A stretch of DNA of 64,000 bases from Kribbella antiqua. GTDB lineage: Bacteria; Actinomycetota; Actinomycetes; Propionibacteriales; Kribbellaceae. The stretch is from positions 372,001-436,000 of the forward strand of contig NZ_SLWR01000002.1 of the NCBI RefSeq assembly GCF_004345665.1, in the 5' to 3' direction. The notes beneath the pieces are model-generated. The model had not been told where the DNA came from. It was given only the letters and a program-made list of their open reading frames with translations, and did no database searches. Shown piece after piece: positions 1 to 8,921 of this stretch. Position numbers and translations under genes: made by a program. Numbering within the stretch: position 1 is the first letter of the stretch; every line of letters starts with the position of its first letter.

Positions 1-225
1 GAGCCGACGTACGACGAAGTGCCTTCGCGACAAGAGCCCGCTCGTCAGCGCGACAACCCCCAGTACGGCGACGATCCCCCACTCCGCACTACCACTCCCC
101 CCGTCAGGCTCGAGCCCGAGCTCCTCGATCCAACGCGGGAAGACGGCGGTAACCACCGCCGCCAATCCGAACAACCCAGCAAAGAATGCCTCGACTTTCC
201 ACCAGCCACTGCGAACCCGATTCAT
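1..225 (-). CDS. Small membrane protein, truncated by the window edge
   Basis: An open frame of 75 codons starts at an ATG (223-225) behind a GGGAGA ribosome site and runs off the left edge without a stop. The visible product begins MNRVRSGWWKVEAFFAG and has two hydrophobic segments, at about residues 11-29 and 47-64, followed by a basic stretch (SRRHFVVRR). No family is recognised. Two membrane segments and a positively charged end suggest a small inner-membrane protein, but the true C-terminus is not visible. It is divergent from the nitroreductase gene; the 154 bases between them would hold both promoters. Confidence 0.55.
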   Translation of the reverse strand, partial: MNRVRSGWWKVEAFFAGLFGLAAVVTAVFPRWIEELGLEPDGGSGSAEWGIVAVLGVVALTSGLLSRRHFVVRRL

Positions 226-379
226 TTCTCCCCCTTGACGCGGCCGCGAAAAGGCCATCCCTCCCAAAGTGGCCCGCCCAACAGCACACGTCAACGGCTC
301 GTCTGATCCAGCCGACCGCGAGATACGTCGTACCGTGAGACGGGCCTCGTGGTGGCGGGGATGGTGAAATACTGCGGCG

Positions 380-1009
380 GTGTCTTTACTCGAGTTGTCG
401 CCCGACCAGTTGCTCACGACAACCAGGACCGTTCGGAAGCGGTTGGATCTCGAGCGGCCGGTTTCGCGGGAGTTGATTCGCGAGCTGATCGAGATCGCCG
501 TACAGGCGCCGTCAGGAGGTAACGGGCAGACGTGGCACTGGCTGGTGATCACGGATCCGGAGAAGCGGGCCGTCATCGGTGAGTACTACCGGCGCTCGCT
601 CCAGCAGTACTTCGCCGACCGCGACGCCATTGCAGGGACAAGCGCTGATGACGTGCAGGGGAGGGTGCGGAGCAGTTCGGCGTACCTCGGTGAGCACATG
701 GGCGACGTGCCCGCTCTGGTCATCCCGTGCATCGAGGCCGCGAACCTGCCGGAGGGGAATCAGGCCGGGCTGTGGGGTTCGATCCTCCCAGCCGCCTGGA
801 GCTACATGCTGGCCGCACGATCCCGCGGGTTGGGTACGGCGTGGACGACGTTGCACCTCAGATACGAGCGTGAGATCAGCGAACTACTCAAGCTCCCGGA
901 CAACCTCCGCCAGGCCGTCCTCATCCCCACCGCGTACTCGATCGGCACAAACTTCAAGCCGGCACCCCGCAAACCGCTCGACGACATCCTTCACTTCGAC
1001 ACCTGGTAA
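380..1009 (+). CDS. Nitroreductase family protein
   Basis: This 209-residue protein has the size and layout of FMN-dependent nitroreductases, which reduce nitro compounds, quinones or enones with NAD(P)H in the cytoplasm. The N-terminal TVRKRLDLERPVSRELI region matches the phosphate-binding Arg-rich start of the family, AVQAPSGGNGQTWHW is the typical flavin-contact segment, and GLGTAWTT near residue 153 is the conserved C-terminal flavin loop. The start is GTG with only a weak ribosome site, so it could be off by a few codons. It stands alone, ending 27 bases before the convergent membrane-protein gene. Its substrate cannot be read from sequence. Confidence 0.85.
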   Translation: MSLLELSPDQLLTTTRTVRKRLDLERPVSRELIRELIEIAVQAPSGGNGQTWHWLVITDPEKRAVIGEYYRRSLQQYFADRDAIAGTSADDVQGRVRSSSAYLGEHMGDVPALVIPCIEAANLPEGNQAGLWGSILPAAWSYMLAARSRGLGTAWTTLHLRYEREISELLKLPDNLRQAVLIPTAYSIGTNFKPAPRKPLDDILHFDTW

Positions 1010-1036
1010 TTGCCGATCAGTCTGTGCATCGACGTG

Positions 1037-1714
1037 TCAGCCGAAGAGGTCGAGGCCGTTGCCGATCACGACGGTGGCGAGGACCAGCAGGAGGACGACG
1101 GTGATCGTGTTCAGGTTGGTCAAGAGCCAGGTCTCGAGGATCTTCAGGCTCCGTGCGGACTTCTCCGGTCCGCTGATCGCGACCGCCAGCAGCGGCACGA
1201 GAACTGTCAGCGAGGCGGCGGAGACGAACACCGCCGCGGCACCGATCAATGGGGCGGGGCCGAGACCGGATCCTCCGATGTAGCTGCCGGCACTCAGGAC
1301 GAGCGGAAGGTTCTTCAGGTTCGCGAGGGCAGCGGCGGCTCCAGTCACCACCAGGCCGGGTGCGGAGAGTGTCGCGATGCGATCGACGATTGCCGGCCGT
1401 GGCGGAGGTGCGCCAGGGGCCGGGCGCTTACGCCAGTACCGGACGGCAAGAGCTCCGAACAAGATGCCGACGGCCAACTGGAGCAGCGCGGTTCCGTCCC
1501 GCGCCGCCTCCTCGTGGTCGTCCGCGACCGCGTCGGTGAGCCAAGCGACGAGTCCGATGGCGATGGTCAGGGCGCCGAGCCACCCGCCGGCGAAGCAGAG
1601 TCCCGCTCGCACCGGCCGGCCGGACATCAGTACCAGCACGACGCAGACCATCGGGACCGGGCTCAAGGCAATCGCCATCGCCTGTGGAAGGACCGCACCA
1701 ACGACGGGCCACAT
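1037..1714 (-). CDS. GAP/Sap-family membrane protein (sulfolipid-addressing-like)
   Basis: A 225-residue polytopic protein with about six hydrophobic segments, starting MWPVVGAVLPQAMAIALSP. That N-terminus, the VPMVCVVLVLMSG motif and the NLKNLPLVLSAG segment fit the GAP/SfLAP family, whose mycobacterial member Sap helps export sulfolipids or glycopeptidolipids. An open frame continues well upstream, but that extension is Pro/Arg/His-rich and antisense to other genes. I therefore chose the ATG that lies two bases after the stop of the 73-residue gene upstream. Transport of a lipid or small molecule is family-level inference; the cargo is unknown. Confidence 0.75.
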   Translation of the reverse strand: MWPVVGAVLPQAMAIALSPVPMVCVVLVLMSGRPVRAGLCFAGGWLGALTIAIGLVAWLTDAVADDHEEAARDGTALLQLAVGILFGALAVRYWRKRPAPGAPPPRPAIVDRIATLSAPGLVVTGAAAALANLKNLPLVLSAGSYIGGSGLGPAPLIGAAAVFVSAASLTVLVPLLAVAISGPEKSARSLKILETWLLTNLNTITVVLLLVLATVVIGNGLDLFG

Positions 1715-1716
1715 GG

Positions 1717-1938
1717 TCAGGGACTGTTCGGCGGCCGGGCCGGCGGGACTTGCATGACTTCGAGGATGTTGATCCCGAGCATGTCGAGGTGATTGAGAAT
1801 GCCGGCCAGCGCCGCCTGGTCGGCGAGGTAGCCGTGCAGGACTGTCTGCGCGGGCTCTGGATCGGCGGTCAGCGAAGGGAACGCGTCGGTCAGATCGCGC
1901 GACAAGGCCCCCTGCACCCGGATGACGTAGTGGCCCAT
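1717..1938 (-). CDS. Small conserved-looking protein, partner of the Sap-like gene
   Basis: A 73-residue product, MGHYVIRVQGALSRDL and so on, ends two bases before the Sap-like gene. The start is set by AAAGGGG seven bases upstream of ATG 1936-1938; an in-frame ATG 13 codons further up has no ribosome site. It has no membrane segment or signal peptide. The pattern of a short beta strand, a helix (YLADQAALAGILNHLDMLG) and a strand (INILEVMQV) suggests a compact alpha/beta fold. I recognise no named domain. Tight coupling suggests it is co-made with, and may act on, the membrane protein. Confidence 0.6.
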   Translation of the reverse strand: MGHYVIRVQGALSRDLTDAFPSLTADPEPAQTVLHGYLADQAALAGILNHLDMLGINILEVMQVPPARPPNSP

Positions 1939-2002
1939 GGGACGCCCCTTTCGGCACGACTCTGCTGCCCCCGGCATCGGGAAGCATCACCCTTCCTGGG
2001 GG

Positions 2003-3076
2003 ATGGTGACTTGGCTCCCGATCAGCAGGCTGGAAGCTGTGGCCGGGTCGACGCCAACCCACAGAGCAGCTCGGCGGAAGATCCCGAAGCCTTTGCTCCG
2101 GGTTGGCCGGCTCCTGCTCGTCGTCGTCGTGGGCTGGTTGCTCCTGCGGCTGCTTCGTGGTGTGGACTGGAGTGAGGTCGGCTACGCGCTCACTCACCTG
2201 AGCGTCTGGCAGATCGTGGTGCTGCTGGTCGCCATGCTGATCCGCCGCTCGGTCCTCGCCGCTCCGCTCGCTCTTCTCGTGGCCGGTCTGAGCTACCTGC
2301 GAGCGATGGTCAACGATGTCGCAGCAGCCGCCGTCGCCATGATCGCTCCATCCCCTGGTGATGTCGTCCTACGGCTCGCCATGTTGCGGTCCTGGGGCGT
2401 CGACACCACGGACGCGGCGTCCGGCTTGACCCTCAGCACGCTGATCTACTACGTGGCGCGGTTGGCTGCACCACTGCTGGGCTTCGCGATCTTCTGGGCT
2501 GCACGAGGTTTCTACGCCCCCTTTGCATGGTCCGCACTGCTCTTCGGTGCCGGTGCGGCGGCGCTGCTCGTCGGATTGCTGTACGCCGTACGCGCGGAGC
2601 GTACTGCGGCAACGATCGGCCGCCTCCTCGGACGATTGCTCCAGCGGGTGCGACCCGCGAGTCAGGGCCCGGCGAGCTGGGAGCAGAGACTGGTCTCGTT
2701 CCAGTCGCACAGTGCGGAGAGGATGCGGCGGCGTGGCTGGCTGGCCGTTCTCAGCCAGCTGTTGTTGGTGTTCGTGGAGGCCGGCGTCCTCGTCCTCTGC
2801 CTGGCTTTCGTCGGTGTGGAGCTGGACGGTCCCACGCTCGTCGTCATGGTCTGCAGTTTCATGGTCGTCTATCCGCTGACCGGTCTGCCGCTGATGGGCG
2901 CAGGGGTACTGGATGCGACCTATGCGGCCTTCGTATCGGACCACACCGCAGTCGAGGCGACGGATCTCGTGGCTGGGCTGCTCGTGTGGCGGGTCGCCGT
3001 ACAACTGGTGCCGGTCATCGTCGGCCTGCTGACAGTTGTGTGGTGGCGACGGACAGCCGGGAGCGCGTCGGCATGA
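2003..3076 (+). CDS. Lysylphosphatidylglycerol-synthase-like TM protein (UPF0104 type)
   Basis: About 357 residues with seven to eight hydrophobic segments, beginning with VGRLLLVVVVGWLLLRLL, resemble the flippase-like membrane domain of LPG synthases (AglD/UPF0104 family). No C-terminal aminoacyl-transferase domain follows, so a role in moving or modifying a lipid is plausible but lipid aminoacylation is not supported. The N-terminus is uncertain: ATG 2003 and GTG 2006 are both possible and the ribosome site is poor. The stop overlaps the ATG of the Vps62-domain gene (ATGA at 3073-3076), so the two are translationally coupled. Confidence 0.7.
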   Translation: MVTWLPISRLEAVAGSTPTHRAARRKIPKPLLRVGRLLLVVVVGWLLLRLLRGVDWSEVGYALTHLSVWQIVVLLVAMLIRRSVLAAPLALLVAGLSYLRAMVNDVAAAAVAMIAPSPGDVVLRLAMLRSWGVDTTDAASGLTLSTLIYYVARLAAPLLGFAIFWAARGFYAPFAWSALLFGAGAAALLVGLLYAVRAERTAATIGRLLGRLLQRVRPASQGPASWEQRLVSFQSHSAERMRRRGWLAVLSQLLLVFVEAGVLVLCLAFVGVELDGPTLVVMVCSFMVVYPLTGLPLMGAGVLDATYAAFVSDHTAVEATDLVAGLLVWRVAVQLVPVIVGLLTVVWWRRTAGSASA

Positions 3077-5049
3077 AGGGAATAGCGGCGCCCTTGGCCA
3101 TGGTGATGTTCCTCTGCTTGGCCGATCCGGCCGACGCGGCTGGTCCTCCCGACGATGCCGCCGCGCAGACCTTGGCCATGCGCTACTCCCCTGTCGTCAG
3201 GTTGCAGGAGGACTCGTCGAATTGCGCGAACGGCGAGCAGTTCCAGCCCACCGACGTCGAAGCCGTCCTGGGCGATCAGCAGGTGGCGCTCCGCGGGCCC
3301 TGGCGACCGCCTGACCTGGTCAAGCCGCAGCCGGAAGGCAAGGACATCAGGCTCGGGTTCCCGGGCCATTTCCTGGACTTCCCCGGCGATCCGCTGCGCC
3401 CCGGCTGCACCTATGCCGAATGGTCGGCCCGCATCAACGCGGCGCACCCGGCAACCGTGTACGCCCATGTCGTCCGCGACCCCGCGTTCCCCGGCCAGAT
3501 CTCGTTGGAGTACTGGTTCTTCTACGTCTTCAACGACTACAACAACACCCACGAAGGCGACTGGGAATCGATCCTGCTCGTCTTCGACGCGGCGACGCCG
3601 GCGGCGGCCCTGACCATGGATCCGACCGCCGTGGGATTCAGCCAGCACGGCGGAGCCGAGCGCGCACGATGGGGCGACCCCAAGCTCGAGATCGTCGACG
3701 GAACGCGTCCGGTCGTCTATCCGGCCGCGGGTTCGCACGCCAACAAGTACGGTCGGCGGCTCTACCTCGGTCGTGGTTCGGAGGGACTCGGCTGTGACGA
3801 CACCACCAACCCAGGATCCGAACTCAGACCTCGCGTCGCCTACGTACCGATGACCCGCGCGGACTACGTGCAGCAGTACCCCTGGCTGGCTTTCGAGGGA
3901 CGGTGGGGCGAGCGGCAGCGGTCCTTCTTCGACGGACCGACCGGGCCGAACATGAAGACCTCCTGGACCGCGCCGATCCAGGACGCCGAGGCGACCTGGC
4001 GCGACGACAGCAACACCGTGCCTGCCGGGACTTTGCTGGGCCCGAGCAGCACCAGCGCCTTCTGTGCGGCGGTCGCGACCGGATCGAATCTGGTCCGCGA
4101 GACCCTCGACCGGACCTGGCTGCTCGGCCTGCTGCTCGCCGCGCTCGTCGTACTGATCTGGTTCGCGGCCAGCCGGACGCGATGGGGTGGCGCGGATCCG
4201 CTACCGGCCCGGAGGCGGCGGGCCTGGGGCCAGGCGGTCGTTGCCGCGCTGCGGTTGTGCCGGCATCGACCGGGCCTGTTCGCAGGCTTCGCCACGGCCT
4301 TCGTCGTCCTGAGCCTGGTGACGGTCACGTTGGCCGATCTTCAGGCGGCCAGGCGGGACGCTCCCGTCGACCTCGGCGCTCCGACCGAGACCGCGACCGG
4401 GTTCTGGGCGTCTCTGCTTGCCCTGGCGGTTTCGCTCCTGACCATTTCGACGTACGTCGTCCTGCTGGCAGCCGTCACGACGACGCTCGACCAGCTGGAC
4501 CGCGGCGCCCCAGTGACGGCCACGCTCGCCTTGCGCCAGGTGATGTCGAACTGGAGGCCGCTGACCCGGGCGGCCGTGCAGTACTTCGCTGTGATCGCAG
4601 CCCTCACGCTCTTCGTCGCCACCATCCCGTTGGCCGTCTACTACGCGGTCAGCCGTGCGTTCGCCGTACCTGTGGCCGCGGCGGAACACTGCCGAGGAAG
4701 TACGGCGCTGCGCCGCAGCCGCATGCTGGTCAGGGGCCGGTGGTGGCGAACCGCCGTACCGCTCGCAATCATCGTCGGGCTGGGCCTGATCGCCGGCCCG
4801 GTCGCCGGAATCACCTTGCTCCTCGGCACGGACCTTCCGGCCACCTTGATCAACGTCGTGTCGTCGCTGCTCTTCGCGCTGGCGATGCCGATCGCCTCAG
4901 CGGCCGTGGTGTACCTGTACTTCGACCGCGCAGTGTCTTTGCCGGGATCACCTGGATCGGGTGAGATGCCGGACGCCCGCCGAACCTATCCTCGGGATGG
5001 CGACGGGAGCGTCGAGCACGACCTGCCATCGGTGCGCTCCGACTCCTGA
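3073..5049 (+). CDS. Vps62-domain protein fused to a multi-pass membrane domain
   Basis: The 658-residue product starts with a signal-like segment ending PADAAG near residue 23. Residues about 35-330 resemble the Vps62 (vacuolar sorting-associated 62) domain: YWFFYVFNDYNNTHEGDWE at about 147-165 and YPAAGSHANKY further on are the hallmark motifs. After residue 340 come at least five hydrophobic segments with a loop rich in RRSRML, similar to the membrane domain found beside GDPD enzymes. The Vps62 part would therefore face outside, anchored by the C-terminal half. No enzymatic activity is established for bacterial Vps62 proteins. It overlaps the previous gene by four bases and is followed after 15 bases by htrA. 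Confidence 0.72.
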   Translation: MKGIAAPLAMVMFLCLADPADAAGPPDDAAAQTLAMRYSPVVRLQEDSSNCANGEQFQPTDVEAVLGDQQVALRGPWRPPDLVKPQPEGKDIRLGFPGHFLDFPGDPLRPGCTYAEWSARINAAHPATVYAHVVRDPAFPGQISLEYWFFYVFNDYNNTHEGDWESILLVFDAATPAAALTMDPTAVGFSQHGGAERARWGDPKLEIVDGTRPVVYPAAGSHANKYGRRLYLGRGSEGLGCDDTTNPGSELRPRVAYVPMTRADYVQQYPWLAFEGRWGERQRSFFDGPTGPNMKTSWTAPIQDAEATWRDDSNTVPAGTLLGPSSTSAFCAAVATGSNLVRETLDRTWLLGLLLAALVVLIWFAASRTRWGGADPLPARRRRAWGQAVVAALRLCRHRPGLFAGFATAFVVLSLVTVTLADLQAARRDAPVDLGAPTETATGFWASLLALAVSLLTISTYVVLLAAVTTTLDQLDRGAPVTATLALRQVMSNWRPLTRAAVQYFAVIAALTLFVATIPLAVYYAVSRAFAVPVAAAEHCRGSTALRRSRMLVRGRWWRTAVPLAIIVGLGLIAGPVAGITLLLGTDLPATLINVVSSLLFALAMPIASAAVVYLYFDRAVSLPGSPGSGEMPDARRTYPRDGDGSVEHDLPSVRSDS

Positions 5050-5064
5050 GCGGAGGAGGTCGAG

Positions 5065-6138
5065 ATGGTCCAGATGCCGGCAGGCCTCACCCGCCAGCTG
5101 GCGGGTGCGATCGTGGCAGGTGCGATCCTCGGCGCGATCATCACCGCGCTGATCTTCGTCGTCGTACAGCGCGATGACGGCACAGCAGACGCTTCGCCGG
5201 CGGCCGGCCGGGCGGATCCGGGCACGGCGATGTGCGCCGCGATCCCGGTCGCGAACCAGGTCCTGCCATCGATCGTCAAGATTTCGGCGAGCCGCGGCGC
5301 CCAGGCCGGCACCGGGTCGGGGCAGATCGTCAGGGCGGGCGGCTACATCCTCACCAACGACCATGTCATCTCGGTCGCCGCGGGCGGCGGCAACGTGTCC
5401 GTCCAATACACCGACGGCCACAGCTCCGGCGCCGTCATCGTCGGCCGCGATCCCAGCACCGATCTGGCCGTGCTCAAGGCCTCCGACGCCGCGAAAGACT
5501 TTCCGGTGATCGGCCTCGGATCATCGGCCGCACTGCAGGTCGGTCAGCCGGTCGTCGCCCTCGGCGCTCCGCTCGGCCTGGCGAGCACGGTCACCTCCGG
5601 CATCGTCAGTGCTCTGGATCGGTACGTGCCGGTGCCAGGCGACGGCGTGACCCACCATCTGATCGGAGCCATCCAGACCGATGCGGCCATCAATCCCGGC
5701 AACAGCGGAGGCGCGTTGGTCGACTGCGCGGGTCGACTGGTCGGCGTCAACGCGGCGATCGCCACGGTTCCGAACGCCGCCGGCGTCAGCGGCGGCGGAA
5801 GTGTCGGCCTCGGCTTCGCGATCCCGGTCGACCTGGCGAAGCCCATCACCGACGACCTCATTCGAACCGGCCGGCCGGGGCATCCGACCACCGGCCTGCA
5901 GGTCCAGGAGATCTCTCCAACCGGACTCTTCGTACTCGCGGTCGACACCGCGGGACCGGCTGCCAAGGCCGGACTGAAGACCGGCGACATCATCACCAAG
6001 ATCGGCAACGAACCGGCGGTCAGCAGCGAGCAGATCGTGGTTGCGACCCTGACCAAGAAGGTCGGCGACACCCTCGAGGTGACCTACGTACGAGCAGGTA
6101 CGACAGCCACCACCACCCTCACCCTGGCGGCGCCTTAG
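5065..6138 (+). CDS. Membrane-anchored HtrA/DegP-type serine protease with PDZ domain
   Basis: A 357-residue trypsin-fold protease of the S1C type. Residues 12-34 form one membrane anchor, so the protease lies outside the membrane. The catalytic triad is visible as His100 (TNDHVIS), Asp133 (STDLAVLK) and Ser214 (NPGNSGGAL). A PDZ domain covers about 265-355 (AGPAAKAGLKTGDIITKI). HtrA proteases degrade or refold damaged envelope proteins. The start follows GGAGGAGG and lies 15 bases after the Vps62-domain gene, so this is the third gene of an envelope operon. Its last 20 bases overlap the end of the convergent glutaminase gene. Confidence 0.92.
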   Translation: MVQMPAGLTRQLAGAIVAGAILGAIITALIFVVVQRDDGTADASPAAGRADPGTAMCAAIPVANQVLPSIVKISASRGAQAGTGSGQIVRAGGYILTNDHVISVAAGGGNVSVQYTDGHSSGAVIVGRDPSTDLAVLKASDAAKDFPVIGLGSSAALQVGQPVVALGAPLGLASTVTSGIVSALDRYVPVPGDGVTHHLIGAIQTDAAINPGNSGGALVDCAGRLVGVNAAIATVPNAAGVSGGGSVGLGFAIPVDLAKPITDDLIRTGRPGHPTTGLQVQEISPTGLFVLAVDTAGPAAKAGLKTGDIITKIGNEPAVSSEQIVVATLTKKVGDTLEVTYVRAGTTATTTLTLAAP

Positions 6139-7117
6139 CTGCTGGCGGGACCGGCTGCGAGGCGAGCAGGTCGAGGCCGAGGCGGCGGGCGAGGAACCGT
6201 GCGGCCAACTGACCTTTGACACTGTTGCCGGCCTCATCCAACCGCGGCCCGAAGGTGCCCAGCGCACCCTTGCCGGGTGAGACCGTCACGATGCCGCCGC
6301 CGATCCCGCTCTTGCCCGGCACCCCGACGTCGAGCAACCAGTCACCCGAGGTTTCGTACAGGCCGGCGATCGTCATCACCGCCAGCGTCACCCGGGCGAT
6401 GTCCGGGTCGACCACCCGTTGCTGAGTCAACGGGCAGATCCCGCCGTCCGCCAGCGTCGCGCCCATCACCGCCAAATCCGTCGCCGCGACGCTCAGACAG
6501 CTCTGCCTGGTGTAGAGCCCGGTCGCCTCCTCGGGGTCACCGGCCAGACCGCCCACGCTCTTGAGGAGAGCGGCCAGCGCACGGTTGCGATGGTTCGTGT
6601 GCAGCGCCGACGCGAGTACGTCGTCATCCAGCCGGAGCTCACGTCCGGCGAATCGGGACAAACCGTCGACGATGAACTGCCAGCGATCTTCCAGCGAGCT
6701 GCCGGGTGTCAGGCTGGTCGTCGCGATCGCACCGGGATTCACCATCGGGTTGGTCCGTCCCGCCTGGGATCGTTCCACCGCCTGCACGGAGTTGAAGGCC
6801 AGTCCGGTCGCGTTCACGCCCACCAACGTGCGGACGGCATCGACTCCGACCGCCTGACAGGTCAGAGCGAACACGAACGGTTTCGCGACGCTCATGATCG
6901 TGAACGGGCGACGGGAGTCACCTGCCTCGAACAACCGGCCGTCGATCGCCGCAACGCAGATCCCGAAGCACTCCGGATCGACGCTCGCCAACGCGGGGTA
7001 CACCTCCGACACGGCACCGTCGCCGATGTCGCGAAATCGCTCGTACGCCGCCTGAACCACGTCGGCCACGGCTGTCACCGAAGGCAGACCGCCGGTGGAG
7101 ACGTACCTGTCTGTCAT
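6119..7117 (-). CDS. glsA: Glutaminase
   Basis: This 332-residue protein matches the serine-dependent beta-lactamase-like glutaminases that hydrolyse L-glutamine to glutamate and ammonia. The nucleophile motif SVAKPFVF (Ser76, Lys79) is present, with downstream family motifs VNPGAI and GVPGKSGIGGG, the latter being the conserved C-terminal glycine loop. Family members are about 300-330 residues, so it looks complete. ATG 7117 lies one base after the stop of the DASS transporter gene, making it the last gene of the minus-strand peptidase/transporter operon. In that setting it could supply glutamate from imported amides. Confidence 0.93.
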   Translation of the reverse strand: MTDRYVSTGGLPSVTAVADVVQAAYERFRDIGDGAVSEVYPALASVDPECFGICVAAIDGRLFEAGDSRRPFTIMSVAKPFVFALTCQAVGVDAVRTLVGVNATGLAFNSVQAVERSQAGRTNPMVNPGAIATTSLTPGSSLEDRWQFIVDGLSRFAGRELRLDDDVLASALHTNHRNRALAALLKSVGGLAGDPEEATGLYTRQSCLSVAATDLAVMGATLADGGICPLTQQRVVDPDIARVTLAVMTIAGLYETSGDWLLDVGVPGKSGIGGGIVTVSPGKGALGTFGPRLDEAGNSVKGQLAARFLARRLGLDLLASQPVPPAAKAPPG

Positions 7118-7118
7118 G

Positions 7119-8915
7119 TCAGAACGGCCAGACCAGTGGGACGATGACGATTGCCGTGAGCAACCACCAGGCCATCACGACGAGGCCGAGCTTCCAGTAG
7201 TCACCGAAGCGGTAGCCCGCCGGGCTCATGATCATCATGTTCGCCGGCGTGGAGATGGGCGTCAGCAGCGACGCCGCACCGGCAACGGCGATGAGCATCA
7301 GGACCGGCTTGACCGAGGTCCCGGTCCCCTGCGCCGCGGCCACCGCGATCGGCGCGACGATCAGGACCGTCGCGGTGTTGCTGACCATCTGCCCCAGGGC
7401 GGCGGTGAGCACGAAGAGTGCCAGCAGCAACAAATACGGCCGGCCCGGACCGACCGCATCGACGATCAGGTCGGCGATCTTGTCCGCGCCGCCGCTGGCC
7501 TGGATCGCGCCCGACAACGGGATCAACGCACCGATCAGTACGACGATCTGCCAGGAGATGGCGCGATAGGCCTGGCGCGGCCCGACCACCTTCGTCAGCA
7601 CCATCGCCGTCGCCGCGAGCAGACCGGCCATTGCCGGCGGCACCGCACCGGTCGCGAGTAGCACGACCATCGCACCCAGGATGCCGACTGCGACCGATGC
7701 CTTCGGCCCCCACGGCACGGCTTGGCGCCGGACGAGCTCCGGAGAGTCCACCAGCAGGACGTCCCGATCCCTGGTGAGCTCGTCGAGGGCCGGCCACGGA
7801 CCGTGCACGAGGATCGCGTCTCCCTCGGCCAACTGAGTGTGTCTGTTGCCCCGGTCCTTGCCCATCCGCTGGACGGCGATGATGACCAGCTCGCGTCCGC
7901 GGTGCATTCCCGGAAACACCGTCTCACCGACGAGTGACGACCTCGGCGGGATCACGACCTCGACCACACCGGCCTCACGGGTCATCAGGTTGTCGACCGG
8001 CGTCGGTGCCCTGCTGACCGCGAGCAACGAGTCGGCGGTCAGGCTGCTGACCTGCTCCGGCGGACCGGTCACCACCAGAACGTCACCGACATCGATCGCC
8101 GCGTCCTCCCGGGTCCGTCCCCGCCCGTCCTGGACACCGACGACTTCCACTCCCGGGTACGGCGTGAGGTCCAGCTCGCGGACCGCTTGTCCGAGCAAGG
8201 GCGAGAGTTCACGCACCCGCAGCCGGTAGAAGCCGTCCGTCAAGGCGTAGTGAACATCGAGCGTACGCGCGTGCACGGACAGATCGGCAGCCGGATGAGC
8301 CGGGCGGGCGGCGGGCAGCAGCCTGGGACCGAGGAGCACCGAGATGGCGATGGTGCCGATGACGAGCGGGACCCCGACCACAGCGAAGGAGAAGAACGGG
8401 AAGGCGCCCTCGCCGGCCTCACTGGCCGCGTCCGAGACGATGATGTTGACGGGCGTGCCGGTCAGCATCAGCAGGGAGCCGGCGCTGCCCGCGAAGGTCA
8501 GCGGCATCAGCATCCTCGACGGCGGTTGCCCGATGCGCATGGCCAGCATCACCACGAGTGGAAGCAGCGCCGCGACCGCTCCGTTCAGGGTGATCAGGGC
8601 CGACAGGACAGCACACAAGCCGGTGACGGCGATCAACAGCCGGGCCCGGGTGGTTCCGGCGTAACGGACGATCGTCTGGCCGGCCCAAGCGGTCACCCCG
8701 GTCGAATCGACGCCTTCGCTTACCACGAACAGCGTGGCGATGAAGATCACGACCGGGTCGCCGAAGCCCGCGAGTACGGCGGTGAAGCCCAGCACGCCGC
8801 TTGCCCACAGAGCCAGCGCGACAAGCACCGCGACGACATCGACGGGCAGCCTGTTCCACACGAACAGTACGACGGCCAGCCCGAGAATGATCAGGCTCAG
8901 CGTGCCGTCAGTCAT
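7119..8915 (-). CDS. SLC13/DASS-type anion transporter with two RCK_C domains
   Basis: The 598-residue protein has membrane segments at both ends (about 1-190 and 400-598). Between them are two soluble TrkA-C/RCK_C-like domains (about 215-300 and 310-385). This arrangement is typical of SLC13-like permeases, with transport motifs in SLLMLTGTPVNIIVS and in MVSNTATVLIVAPIA and LLTPISTPANMMI. Relatives carry sulfate, dicarboxylates or other anions, coupled to sodium or protons. It starts six bases after the AbgT gene and ends one base before glsA. Uptake of glutamate-related or other anionic products is inference from context. Confidence 0.85.
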   Translation of the reverse strand: MTDGTLSLIILGLAVVLFVWNRLPVDVVAVLVALALWASGVLGFTAVLAGFGDPVVIFIATLFVVSEGVDSTGVTAWAGQTIVRYAGTTRARLLIAVTGLCAVLSALITLNGAVAALLPLVVMLAMRIGQPPSRMLMPLTFAGSAGSLLMLTGTPVNIIVSDAASEAGEGAFPFFSFAVVGVPLVIGTIAISVLLGPRLLPAARPAHPAADLSVHARTLDVHYALTDGFYRLRVRELSPLLGQAVRELDLTPYPGVEVVGVQDGRGRTREDAAIDVGDVLVVTGPPEQVSSLTADSLLAVSRAPTPVDNLMTREAGVVEVVIPPRSSLVGETVFPGMHRGRELVIIAVQRMGKDRGNRHTQLAEGDAILVHGPWPALDELTRDRDVLLVDSPELVRRQAVPWGPKASVAVGILGAMVVLLATGAVPPAMAGLLAATAMVLTKVVGPRQAYRAISWQIVVLIGALIPLSGAIQASGGADKIADLIVDAVGPGRPYLLLLALFVLTAALGQMVSNTATVLIVAPIAVAAAQGTGTSVKPVLMLIAVAGAASLLTPISTPANMMIMSPAGYRFGDYWKLGLVVMAWWLLTAIVIVPLVWPF

Positions 8916-8921
8916 GGCGGC

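Noticed and set aside
19..306. Plus-strand open frame of 95 codons at the left edge
   Set aside because: It is antisense to a minus-strand membrane protein with a clear ribosome site and hydrophobic pattern, and its own product is Pro/Arg-rich with no family.
1717..2197. N-terminal extension of the Sap-like protein
   Set aside because: It covers the 73-residue gene and is Pro/His/Arg-rich with no membrane signal.
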